Positions 8,501 through 16,508 of a stretch of 33,691 bases of DNA are shown piece after piece. This DNA comes from Candidatus Poseidoniia archaeon (GTDB taxonomy: Archaea > Thermoplasmatota > Poseidoniia > MGIII > CG-Epi1). A model generated the notes under the pieces. The model saw nothing but the letters and a program-made list of their open reading frames with translations. It was not told the origin of the DNA and searched no databases. The position numbers were made by a program, and so were the translations under genes. Location of the stretch: positions 1 through 33,691 of the forward strand of contig JAKURQ010000007.1 in the NCBI GenBank assembly GCA_022449785.1, written 5' to 3'. Each line of letters opens with the position of its first letter. The stretch's first letter is position 1.

Positions 8501-10924
8501 AATTGATGGTTGTGTTGTATCCAAGAATTCAGTCAAATCTTCGCCTTGTAAGTTGCTAATAGAGAACTTTACTGGTAAATCTGTCCATGAAGCTTCACCT
8601 GCATTAATTACAGTTGCATTAACTTCTCTCCACAAACTGTTTCCACCATTGTCTTTTACAGCAAAATCATTGTCGACTGTAATATCTCCAACAGCTACGT
8701 CACGAGTAATTCTCTCTGTTCCACGGAAAACGATTTCATCAATGAACCAACCTGCGTAAGGTCTGCTTCCTTCAGTATTTTGATCGCTGTCTCCATCCAT
8801 TTGGATTCTCCATTGAACAGAATCTGCATCATCTGAACCATAGTAGTCACTTCCCAATACATAACCTTGATACTTAGGATTACCTCCACCCCATAGATAC
8901 CATGATCCTTCACCAGGACAGAAACCACTGTAAGAAATCAAATTAGTCCATGATACACCATCTTTTGATATCTGCATACGGAAATAATCTCCTGATTCCA
9001 TACAACCTGTAAATAACATACCAACTACTACTTCATCCATAGCACTCAAATCGAGTGGAGGGGATACAAAGTAATCATCCTGATATGGTTCAGGTGTGAA
9101 TTTAGGACAGTCACTGTCTCCAGACGATGACCAGTCACAGCTGGCTGGATTAGCTCCAGTCTTATACCAACCATTTGTGTTGAAAGATGCTAAAGCAGAT
9201 TTTCCTTCGTGGTATACTGAACCTACTGTTTTGTTCAGTGTTCCGCCATTATCTGCACAGTCCTCTGAAACTCCTTCAGCCCAGCCACAACCGTCCATAT
9301 CCCAGTCATAACTTGAAGCACGGTGGTAATTGACATGATCTAAACTGTTAGCACCATTATCATCGGTGTCTCCAAACGTAATAGAAGGTCCGATTTCATC
9401 CTCTGGTGCTTCACCATTTTCAATCCATTTACCTACACCTACATCCGCTTGAACATAGTTGTTAGGCATGCCTTGATCACCTGTATGCTTAACCTCTGCT
9501 GAAAGTCTATCCATTCCAGCACTCGTAAACATAACGTGTCTTGCTTTATTTTCATCTAAACCATCATAAATACGCTGATATCTGTCATTTGTTTTATTGA
9601 AAGTAAATACGATACTATCACCATTTTGAATAGAATCCGAGACGTGCATAGGGTGGCCTTCAGGGAAAGCTCGTGTATCGAATGTGCTATCGAATAAAAC
9701 TTGACCAAATTGGTTTTTCAATTTTAGATGAACTGCTGTGCTACTCTGTGGAAGCATACCATAATTGGTTACTGTAATTCTAATATCAACAGGAACCATA
9801 GATTCAACTGATCTCCAATATTGAACATGGTTAGGAATATCTACTCCACCAATACCAATATCAACATTTTGTGTTTGTTCTTTAGTTACTTCCATCCATG
9901 AAAGAACTGTTCCAATGAAATCTGCTCTATCTGATCTCTTGTTGAAAACTCCAATTTCATCTGCGAACATGAAAGCTTTGTGGGTTTGAGGACCTACATA
10001 ACCATCAACTGGGAACTGAACTGCATGATACTCATGTCCATCTGCTGCACCCTTACGGGCATCCATCCAGAATGCTCCAGTAGCTGTGTTATCGTATGGT
10101 TTGTTACCACAAGGCCTGTCTAGGTAATGTACACCTGCTGTATCTGTTGCGTACTCCTTACCTTCCATAATAGAACCACTGACACCTTTCATTGGGTTAG
10201 AGGTTCCACCAACAACAATGTATGAAGAATAATATGTATCTGAGTGCATGTAATTATTTTGGAAATTACCTGCGTTTGCGTCAAACCAATCACTCATTTG
10301 TGTTGATACGAACATATTTCTGTTACTAGTACAGAAACCATCCTCACTACCACAATCTCCATCCAAATAACTTGAAAGAACACTCTGTTCAGAATTGGAT
10401 AAAATTTGTGTATTCCAACCACTGTACCAAATAATAACTTCATAGTCATCTACAATAGATAAACCTGTGTCGCCTGATGGAAGTTCCTTAGCTACTCCAC
10501 CCCATCTTCCTGCACGGAAAACGTCGTATGAATAACCACCATCGTTCAAAGCAGTCGCAATATGAGATGCTTCGAGCCATGGACCTGACATCCAATTTTC
10601 GGCGTCATCATCCACAACTAATACTTTGGCAGCTCCTGCTTCCTGCTTTGCAGGAGAGAATTTACCGTCAGCCATTGTTGTAGACCATGGTACGTCTTGG
10701 CCTGGTAGAATGGTATTGAGTTCACTAATGGCCTCAACATGTCCTTCTGACTCAGACATTAATGCTTCACCAAGGTAAATACCCTCGGTGACTTCGCTAT
10801 CTTGCTCATCGGCAGATCCTGCTGGAACTAACAGTGTAAGACTGCTAAATACAAACAGGGCTGCGACAAGAATTGCCATCAACTTTCCTGTGCGGGAAGT
10901 TGACTCTGTTACGTTTGCGTTCAT
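5600..10924 (-). CDS. Giant (about 1774 aa) secreted surface protein with CARDB/MAM-like beta-sandwich regions and C-terminal membrane/sorting tail
   Basis: Signal peptide GKLMAILVAALFVFSSLTLLVPAGSADE; repeated Ig/CARDB-like segments (e.g. NYGMLPQSSTAVHLKL, NNYGAASDSGVVDFVI, SESNENNNRVPITI); C-terminus VPSFALSMLSIAISGLLAAVGMSLRRKEEE. ATG 10924 preceded by AAGGTG. Confidence 0.8.
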   Translation of the reverse strand: MNANVTESTSRTGKLMAILVAALFVFSSLTLLVPAGSADEQDSEVTEGIYLGEALMSESEGHVEAISELNTILPGQDVPWSTTMADGKFSPAKQEAGAAKVLVVDDDAENWMSGPWLEASHIATALNDGGYSYDVFRAGRWGGVAKELPSGDTGLSIVDDYEVIIWYSGWNTQILSNSEQSVLSSYLDGDCGSEDGFCTSNRNMFVSTQMSDWFDANAGNFQNNYMHSDTYYSSYIVVGGTSNPMKGVSGSIMEGKEYATDTAGVHYLDRPCGNKPYDNTATGAFWMDARKGAADGHEYHAVQFPVDGYVGPQTHKAFMFADEIGVFNKRSDRADFIGTVLSWMEVTKEQTQNVDIGIGGVDIPNHVQYWRSVESMVPVDIRITVTNYGMLPQSSTAVHLKLKNQFGQVLFDSTFDTRAFPEGHPMHVSDSIQNGDSIVFTFNKTNDRYQRIYDGLDENKARHVMFTSAGMDRLSAEVKHTGDQGMPNNYVQADVGVGKWIENGEAPEDEIGPSITFGDTDDNGANSLDHVNYHRASSYDWDMDGCGWAEGVSEDCADNGGTLNKTVGSVYHEGKSALASFNTNGWYKTGANPASCDWSSSGDSDCPKFTPEPYQDDYFVSPPLDLSAMDEVVVGMLFTGCMESGDYFRMQISKDGVSWTNLISYSGFCPGEGSWYLWGGGNPKYQGYVLGSDYYGSDDADSVQWRIQMDGDSDQNTEGSRPYAGWFIDEIVFRGTERITRDVAVGDITVDNDFAVKDNGGNSLWREVNATVINAGEASWTDLPVKFSISNLQGEDLTEFLDTTQPSIPNLAGNSIYGDITPGGGNEDQKELFSLFMCPGANTYYATVEVLVPAGKDFFPWNNSLTVTFRVFDTFFFDDVDSPSDRSSVYAYTTVDRLSTTQNSWKVRDAGNDAYSGQMIWQYAKESGYSKANPTTAAGSDDSLITQDTFDRDGEGDRFQTDLNVDLRAAFKPILSFAIKWDFAAGDRLEVRAATDFDSDQKLASGTWTVIKTYEGNCGCAWSSSDDEQWVVEELELDAFEGFQTWIDFRVVTQNGGGKGVQLDDIFVIGNEYRNNFDIVDVVTDRYAASGGDHDLSITVKGIGLEAQEGVTVYAQITDSNGIRVWPTDRSFNFFEIPSDFDPDDNGITGLEKGQTFTVDPSTAGDDWTWGAGFAPGIYNLKISAWRPDEIQVPDENPANNVKTVTLVLGAMLLTGDQWNMGDGWSSGSYVWDGEDDGSLTSESFEVWNSRPFLVVEAEYDLTDAHVKAQVRAGSSGAWYNIKWRAADQLSTLYSIPGANYTQLPDSWTGSSSYDNSTTQTFFADLGTVEQLGDGSGNLQDQYIRNSMQIRLTGTNTGSGDGGHFTAFYPAVFGLDDFSVDVKEISPTTQNGEPSSTTGDEVVRTYTVKVNNYGAASDSGVVDFVITAPDNSFITLADGTKAIMDSILQKGRFTYVAIKPISGSWGSGRDDTSGGDQTAYIGEDGLIAWPSGITEQSLDQTGWAISNPTKSSWDAVANKPMEPSASNFADPGSVMTVSVDVKIGFAAWAPPGTYSIQADARSWSDYDNTFTSGDSDGQATMIIAKPDLSIGSDVRYISHATGFGESGVGWVKKTGGDDDPYFSFMFEVINSGTETVGSFKVGLLDFEGNPLGVQVGLHWTSSGWEIDGTKTTATGANIVAEGNKKYLYFQATAGELGMSAGPGDDTSSAYTFYLAVDTEDSVSESNENNNRVPITITAVKEVNTVPSFALSMLSIAISGLLAAVGMSLRRKEEE

Positions 10925-11043
10925 TTTTTGCACACCTTCGCGTTTTGTCCTATTACCGTATCTAAGAATATTAGAACGGTCTACCATCACTGACAAGGTC
11001 TTAATAAAAGGAATCCCAGTTTTTGATAAACTAATATAAAAAC

Positions 11044-12039
11044 TTACTGGTTTGTCTTTTGGACATTAGAATCAGACTTAGATATATCAAAAACCATCAA
11101 AGAACTCTGTGGAGAGTAGGGATGAACTTGCCTTTCAAAAGCACAGGTAAAATCTGGACCCAAGTGCTCCTCAACATTGAAGAACTCATCTTTTTCAACA
11201 ATTTTGTAGAAATGAATTAAACCTCCAGATTTCAATTTTTTACTTAATTCTTGCAAGTAAGGCAGAGAATTTGTAGGATTATTCATGATTATTTTATCAA
11301 AAAGGGGTAAGTCTGGTAAAATATCTTCTATCTTAGAACAGAAAAAATTATAATTTAATTTAGACACATTATTCAATTTAAAATTATTATGTGACCATTG
11401 TTCTGCAGCAGGATTTGAATCAACTGCAGTCACTTTGCAACCCTTCGCAGCTAGGCCAACAGAGAAAGGTGAAGCACCAGCAAAAGCATCCAAAACTGTT
11501 TCTTCTGATTTAGTAATATCATATATTCGTTTTCTTTCCATAGCTAAACGTGGAGAAAAATAAACTTTAGAAATATCAAGAGTAAATTCAAAACCATTTT
11601 CTCGATGACTTGATACAAAATCAGATTTTCCTTTCAACATCTCTAAACGCCTGATTCTATAATCTCCCTTTACACCCAAATCCAAAGCAACCTTACTAAT
11701 ATTCTTATGACTATCCAGCAACGCTTGAGATATTGTTTCAGAATACTCCATTAATTCCTCTGGCAATTTGACAATTGCAATGTCTCCAAATATGTCAAAT
11801 GCCCTAGGAGCTAGATTTTGAATTTCTGAGGGTAATCTAAGTCTATAATCCCTAGATATTCTAGTAGCTTTTATCCCTTCACATTCTACTATTTCTCCGT
11901 CAACTTCAAAATTCAAGGGCCACAAAATATGACCCTCCTTTTTTATGGGTAAAAATGAATCATTTAGTGCCTGTAATTTTTCAAGAAAAGATTTAGCTTC
12001 CTGTGCCTTATTTTCAGGTACCCTAAGATGCTTAATCAA
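11044..12039 (-). CDS. Trm5/TYW2-family class I SAM-dependent tRNA methyltransferase
   Basis: GDIAIVKLPEEL, SPRLAMERKRI, VLDAFAGASPFSVGLAAKGCKVTAVDSNP, IIMNNPTNSLPYL: Trm5 domain plan. Confidence 0.78.
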   Translation of the reverse strand: MIKHLRVPENKAQEAKSFLEKLQALNDSFLPIKKEGHILWPLNFEVDGEIVECEGIKATRISRDYRLRLPSEIQNLAPRAFDIFGDIAIVKLPEELMEYSETISQALLDSHKNISKVALDLGVKGDYRIRRLEMLKGKSDFVSSHRENGFEFTLDISKVYFSPRLAMERKRIYDITKSEETVLDAFAGASPFSVGLAAKGCKVTAVDSNPAAEQWSHNNFKLNNVSKLNYNFFCSKIEDILPDLPLFDKIIMNNPTNSLPYLQELSKKLKSGGLIHFYKIVEKDEFFNVEEHLGPDFTCAFERQVHPYSPQSSLMVFDISKSDSNVQKTNQ

Positions 12040-12409
12040 TTATTTCTCTATAAGAATCAGAATCCAATAAATTTTCTAATTTTTCAGTTGGTTCGATTAC
12101 AACCATCCAACCAAAATCATATGGAGATTCATTAATTAACTCGGGTGACTCCTCAAGTTTTGTATTTACTGAAACTATTTTTCCAGAAACAGGAGCATAG
12201 ATATCGCTTGCAGCTTTAACTGATTCAGCAACGGCCATAGAGTCTCCTTTCGAAAACTCTGAACCTATATCTGGTAATTCAACAAAAACAACATCGGAAA
12301 GTGCGTCCTGAGCATGATCAGTGATTCCCACTTTGGCACTGCCATCGTCCTGTAAATTGACCCATTCATGCTCCTTAGTATACGATAGATTATCTGGTAC
12401 TTCACTCAT
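12032..12409 (-). CDS. gcvH: Glycine cleavage system H protein
   Basis: YTKEHEWVNLQDDGSAKVGITDHAQDALSDVVFVELPDIG...VESVKAASDIYAPVSGKI...NESPYDFGWMVVIEP; lipoyl-lysine context SVKAASD. Confidence 0.95.
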   Translation of the reverse strand: MSEVPDNLSYTKEHEWVNLQDDGSAKVGITDHAQDALSDVVFVELPDIGSEFSKGDSMAVAESVKAASDIYAPVSGKIVSVNTKLEESPELINESPYDFGWMVVIEPTEKLENLLDSDSYREIID

Positions 12410-13443
12410 AGGAATGGCATTCGCACCACGTGCCCATTTAAGTGATTACCGCGTACTTCAACCGTTACAGGTTCACCAATATCTAAATCAAGATATGCCA
12501 TACCAATCCCTTTCCTAATTGAAGGTGACAGGGTGCCACTAGTAAGAGAAGAAACTTTTTCACCTTGATAAAATACAGAATTGCCTGGCCTAATAATTCC
12601 CCTATCCTCTATCAAAATACCTTTTAACTTAGAATAATTACGCTTTTTAATCTCCAATAGAGAAGTTTTACCAATAAAATCATGATCCCAATCGATAACC
12701 CAGGAATAACCAGTCTCAACGGTCGTTTGACTTCCATCAAAATCTTGGCCTGACAATAAGTATCCTTTCTCTAGGCGAAGAGTGTCTCGTGCTCCTAAAC
12801 CAATAGGTACTGCACCCATTTCTACTAATGCTTCCCAGTGATCTATAACTTCACTAAGTGGACCTATAATTTCACAGCCCTTTTCGCCAGTATAACCAGT
12901 TCCACTAACAATAGTTTCACCAAAAATTACTAATTGAAATGAACCCACTGTTGTATTAAGGTGCTGACCTAAGAGCCTTGGAGCCTCTGGGCCTTGTAAA
13001 GCTAAGCAAAAATAATCGTTTGAACGATTCTCAAGAGAGACATCGAAACCACTTTTATTAGACAAAAGCCAATCATATATCTTATCTACTCTTGAAGCAT
13101 TAGGAACCAACATATAGTCAGAATCTGACAAAGTATAGACAATAGTATCATCAATAATTGTACCGTCTTTATTCAAAATATGACAATATCTACAATCTCC
13201 CTTCTTCTGTCTCTTCATATCCCAAGTAGTAACATACGAAAGGAAATCGACTGTATCTTTACCCTGTACAAATATCTGACCCATATGAGAAACATCAAAT
13301 ATGCCTACATTTTCTCTAACCGATTTGTGCTCAGAAAGAATACTTGTGTATTGTATTGGCATTTCCCAACCTGCAAAATCAACTATTTTCGCCCCGCTTT
13401 CTTTGTGATGATTGAAAAGCGGAGTTTGTCTGAGACTCATCAT
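12406..13443 (-). CDS. gcvT: Aminomethyltransferase, glycine cleavage T protein
   Basis: TPLFNHHKESGAKIVDFAGWEMPIQY, VGIFDVSHMGQI, SGTGYTGEKGCEI, GLGARDTLRLEKGYLLSGQD. Confidence 0.95.
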   Translation of the reverse strand: MMSLRQTPLFNHHKESGAKIVDFAGWEMPIQYTSILSEHKSVRENVGIFDVSHMGQIFVQGKDTVDFLSYVTTWDMKRQKKGDCRYCHILNKDGTIIDDTIVYTLSDSDYMLVPNASRVDKIYDWLLSNKSGFDVSLENRSNDYFCLALQGPEAPRLLGQHLNTTVGSFQLVIFGETIVSGTGYTGEKGCEIIGPLSEVIDHWEALVEMGAVPIGLGARDTLRLEKGYLLSGQDFDGSQTTVETGYSWVIDWDHDFIGKTSLLEIKKRNYSKLKGILIEDRGIIRPGNSVFYQGEKVSSLTSGTLSPSIRKGIGMAYLDLDIGEPVTVEVRGNHLNGHVVRMPFL

Positions 13444-13513
13444 TAATGATATGGAAAGGGTGCCATAAGGACTCGGGCGACAATCTTATATGGGAACTGA
13501 TTAGAACGCGAAT

Positions 13514-13918
13514 GTGACCTCGTCAGAAGATGAACAAGTGCAAGAGACTTCCGAAGAAGAGGAAGTGAAAGAGGAAAAAGTAGAAAATAAAAAACCAAAG
13601 AAAGGCCAGAATCAAGGAAATGAAGAAAATTTAAGAGTTACACTACCTTACAAACCAAAAGGGGAAATGTTTGCAGTCGCTGAAACTTTCCAAGGCGGAT
13701 CAAGGTTACAATTAATCTGTGAGGATGGTGAAAGAAGAATGGGCCGTATACCTGGTAAGTTAAGAAGAAGAATGTGGGTTAGGGAAAACGATCTTTTGAT
13801 AGTAGTTCCATGGTCGTTTCAGGACAGTAAAGCTGATGTGAAATTTAGATATACACCTACTCAAACATCAAACTTGAAACGTAGGGGTAAAATTCCTGAA
13901 ATATTAGACATCTATTAA
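13514..13918 (+). CDS. eif1a: Translation initiation factor aIF1A with acidic/Lys-rich N-terminal extension
   Basis: RVTLPYKPKGEMFAVAETFQGGSRLQLICEDGERRMGRIPGKLRRRMWVRENDLLIVVPW; GTG start; TATA-like CTTATATG at about 13485-13492. Confidence 0.9.
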   Translation: MTSSEDEQVQETSEEEEVKEEKVENKKPKKGQNQGNEENLRVTLPYKPKGEMFAVAETFQGGSRLQLICEDGERRMGRIPGKLRRRMWVRENDLLIVVPWSFQDSKADVKFRYTPTQTSNLKRRGKIPEILDIY

Positions 13919-14655
13919 TGAAAACCAATATAGAAACCTTGGATTGGAATTTAGGAAACATTAATGCTTCTAAGGACAAGGATGGAAGAAAAACTTTAGA
14001 TGATGTTTTTGATGAATCTACACTAAAAAATATTCAACAACTTTTCAGTAGAGGAATTATTTCTACTCTAGAAAATATTATAGCAACTGGAAAAGAAGCA
14101 AACGTTTTTCGTGCAAAAACTATTGATGGACGAAATCGAGCTGTGAAGATTTACCGATTGAATACTGCTACTTTCCGTAAGCTAGAGAAATATATTGATG
14201 GAGATCCCCGATTCAAGAACAGTGGAAATAATCCAAGAGAAAGAGTCTTTACTTGGGCTCAAAAAGAATATAAGAATCTGCATTCCATGTGGGCTAGTGG
14301 AGCTAAAGTTCCTAAGCCATATTATGTTCATAAAAATATTGTAGTAATGCAATATCTTGGTTGGAGATACAGACCATATCCAATACTCAAAGATTTAATT
14401 CCTGTCAAACCTGAAGAATTTCTAAGTTATCTGTTAGAAACAATAAGAGCATATCGTTCAATGAATCTAAGCCATGGAGACTTAAGCGAATATAATATAC
14501 TCAATGTAAGGGAAAAACCACACATAATTGATGTCGGTCAGGCAGTTCCAAAAGAGCATCCAATGCATGAAGAACTACATAATAGAGATATGAAAAATGT
14601 GCACAGATTCTGGAAAAAATATATCAGAGGATTAAAACTGGAGGACTTGAAATAA
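13918..14655 (+). CDS. rio1: RIO1-family serine protein kinase
   Basis: ISTGKE-like loop IIATGKEANVFRA, RAVKIYRLNTATFRKLEKYIDGDPRF, LSHGDLSEYNIL, HIIDVGQAV. TAATG overlap with aIF1A. Confidence 0.93.
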   Translation: MKTNIETLDWNLGNINASKDKDGRKTLDDVFDESTLKNIQQLFSRGIISTLENIIATGKEANVFRAKTIDGRNRAVKIYRLNTATFRKLEKYIDGDPRFKNSGNNPRERVFTWAQKEYKNLHSMWASGAKVPKPYYVHKNIVVMQYLGWRYRPYPILKDLIPVKPEEFLSYLLETIRAYRSMNLSHGDLSEYNILNVREKPHIIDVGQAVPKEHPMHEELHNRDMKNVHRFWKKYIRGLKLEDLK

Positions 14656-15176
14656 TGGACTATGTCAAAATTCCTCTCTCAAGAGTGGGAGCTATAATTG
14701 GACCAAAAGGTGAAACTAGAAAAAAGATTGAGGAAATGAGCGGATGTAAAATTAGTATTGATTCTGAAGAAGGTATAATAGAAATAAAATCTAAAAACAA
14801 TGATGATCCTCTTAAGAATCTTCAGTTGATTAGCACTGCAAAAGCGATTGGGAGAGGATTTACTCCTGAAAAAGCAATGCAACTTCTAGAAATGGATTAT
14901 TATTTGGAAGTTGTTGATATCAGAGATTATGTTGGAAGATCAAAGAAAAGATTAGCAACTATAAGAGGTCGAATAATTGGAAAGGCTGGAAAGACGAGAA
15001 AAATTATTGAAGATATGACTGGTGCGGATTTAGCAATTCAGGGACATACTGTTTCAGTAATATCTGATTTAGAAGGATTAGAAGCAGCAAAAGTTGCAAT
15101 ATCTATGGTTTTAGCTGGTTCTGAGCACGGTGCCGTGTACAAGTATTTAGAAAGCTTTAGAAGACGAATCAGATGA
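14655..15176 (+). CDS. Archaeal KH-domain protein (Dim2/Pno1-like)
   Basis: Two KH motifs, VGAIIGPKGETRKKIEEMSGCKISID and RGRIIGKAGKTRKIIEDMTGADLAI; TAATG overlap with RIO1. Confidence 0.9.
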   Translation: MDYVKIPLSRVGAIIGPKGETRKKIEEMSGCKISIDSEEGIIEIKSKNNDDPLKNLQLISTAKAIGRGFTPEKAMQLLEMDYYLEVVDIRDYVGRSKKRLATIRGRIIGKAGKTRKIIEDMTGADLAIQGHTVSVISDLEGLEAAKVAISMVLAGSEHGAVYKYLESFRRRIR

Positions 15177-15178
15177 AA

Positions 15179-15185
15179 TTTTTTT
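15179..15185 (+). terminator. Oligo-T tract directly after the aIF1A-RIO1-KH operon
   Basis: TGA stop followed by AATTTTTTTC; archaeal termination commonly uses U-tracts without hairpins. Confidence 0.4.
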
Positions 15186-15253
15186 CAAAGCATTTCATAA
15201 AGGTTACTGCTTAATTTTATATATTTGGGGTGTGTGTAAAGAATACCAATTCA

Positions 15254-15273
15254 TGCAAATTTTACGATTTGCA
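15254..15273 (+). promoter_or_regulatory. Perfect 7-bp inverted repeat in promoter/5' leader
   Basis: TGCAAAT-TTTACG-ATTTGCA about 35 nt downstream of TATA-like TTTATATAT (about 15216-15224). Confidence 0.5.
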
Positions 15274-15294
15274 GTTCTTGTAAGGTGAAAAATA

Positions 15295-15375
15295 ATGAAA
15301 ATGAACAACGTTTTGAATGATGTAAAAGAAGTAAGCATTATGCAAAGTAACTTGAGTGAGAGGTTAGACTCATGA
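15295..15375 (+). CDS. Putative 26-aa leader/small ORF coupled to the downstream MBL gene
   Basis: ATG 15295: MKMNNVLNDVKEVSIMQSNLSERLDS; SD-like AAGGTGA upstream; TGA overlaps next ATG as ATGA. Confidence 0.5.
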   Translation: MKMNNVLNDVKEVSIMQSNLSERLDS

Positions 15376-16148
15376 AAGTTACTTTTTTAGGAGTTGGCGA
15401 AGCCTTTGACGAAGACTACACACACACTTGTATCTTAGTAGAGGCTGCCGGAAGAAGAATGCTAGTTGATTGTGGTGCAACTGCTCCACCATCAGTATGG
15501 CATCAATCAAAAAGGCCAGATTATCTTGACGGAATATTTATTTCACATTTTCACGCAGACCATGTTTTTGGATTACCTGCTTTGATGAAAAGAATGGAAG
15601 AAGATGGAAGAACTAGACCATTCTATTTGTTTGGGCCTGTTGGTACACAAAGAAATGTTGAACGTTTAATGGAAGTTGCCTACCCTGGTATGGTTGCTCA
15701 TCTCCCATTCACTTTAAGATTTAGAGAATTACAGCGTTCACACAGATGGGACGATTGGAATCTAAGAGTAGTGAACACTAGACATACCGTTCAAAATCTT
15801 GGATTACGATTAGAAGCTGGAAGCCCTACCAAAGTCTTCTGTTATTCTGGAGACGGAATGTTCACTCCAACTGCATCAAAACTTTACACAAATTCTGATC
15901 TGTTAGTACATGATGCATACACTATGGATGGAACTGTACTAAATCCAAGAGGTGAAACAATAAACATTGGGACAAAAACCCACTGTTCAGTGCAGCAATT
16001 AGAAAGATTAGATGACATGGCAAGACCAAAAAAGATGGCATTAATACATCTTAATCGAACTTTACGAAAAGATAAAGCAGATATTCTAAAAAAATACAAG
16101 CAAAGAAGATGGATTATCCCGGAACCTAGGGATGTAATCGAACTTTAG
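15372..16148 (+). CDS. MBL-fold hydrolase, RNase Z-like
   Basis: MKVTFLGVGEAFDEDYTHTCILVEAAGRRMLVDCG, ISHFHADHVFGLPALM, CYSGDG, LLVHDAYT, KTHCSVQQLERL. Confidence 0.78.
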   Translation: MKVTFLGVGEAFDEDYTHTCILVEAAGRRMLVDCGATAPPSVWHQSKRPDYLDGIFISHFHADHVFGLPALMKRMEEDGRTRPFYLFGPVGTQRNVERLMEVAYPGMVAHLPFTLRFRELQRSHRWDDWNLRVVNTRHTVQNLGLRLEAGSPTKVFCYSGDGMFTPTASKLYTNSDLLVHDAYTMDGTVLNPRGETINIGTKTHCSVQQLERLDDMARPKKMALIHLNRTLRKDKADILKKYKQRRWIIPEPRDVIEL

Positions 16149-16508
16149 ATGCATAGATTAGTACAAACTATAAGATTTGAATCTGCACGTAAATTAACAA
16201 AAGTCCCAGAAGGGCATCCATGTAGTAATTTGTATGGATTAGCCTTCAAACTAGAAATACATTTAGAAGGTGAAATGGATAATTCAACTGGTTTTGTTAC
16301 AGATTTCAATAATATTGAAAAAGAATTTGAACCAATTAGAAAGCAAATAGATCATAATTACCTAAATGACATCAAAGGTTTAGATAATCCAACAAGTGAA
16401 ATTTTGATTGAATGGATATGGAATGAACTAAAACCAAAATTAGAAGGACTTGTCAAACTTGTACTATGGGAAAATGAAGTTTCGAGAGTTGAATTTAAAG
16501 GAAATTAA
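16149..16508 (+). CDS. 6-pyruvoyl-tetrahydropterin synthase / QueD homolog lacking zinc-ligand histidines
   Basis: [51 protein letters not shown]...[25 protein letters not shown]; QueD family by near-colinear alignment. Confidence 0.85.
   Translation: MHRLVQTIRFESARKLTKVPEGHPCSNLYGLAFKLEIHLEGEMDNSTGFVTDFNNIEKEFEPIRKQIDHNYLNDIKGLDNPTSEILIEWIWNELKPKLEGLVKLVLWENEVSRVEFKGN

Noticed and set aside
6006-11039. Several short ORFs within or opposite the giant surface protein (6006, 6300, 6445, 6928, 8553, 8695, 9096, 10788)
   Set aside because: Shadow frames of a long well-supported ORF.
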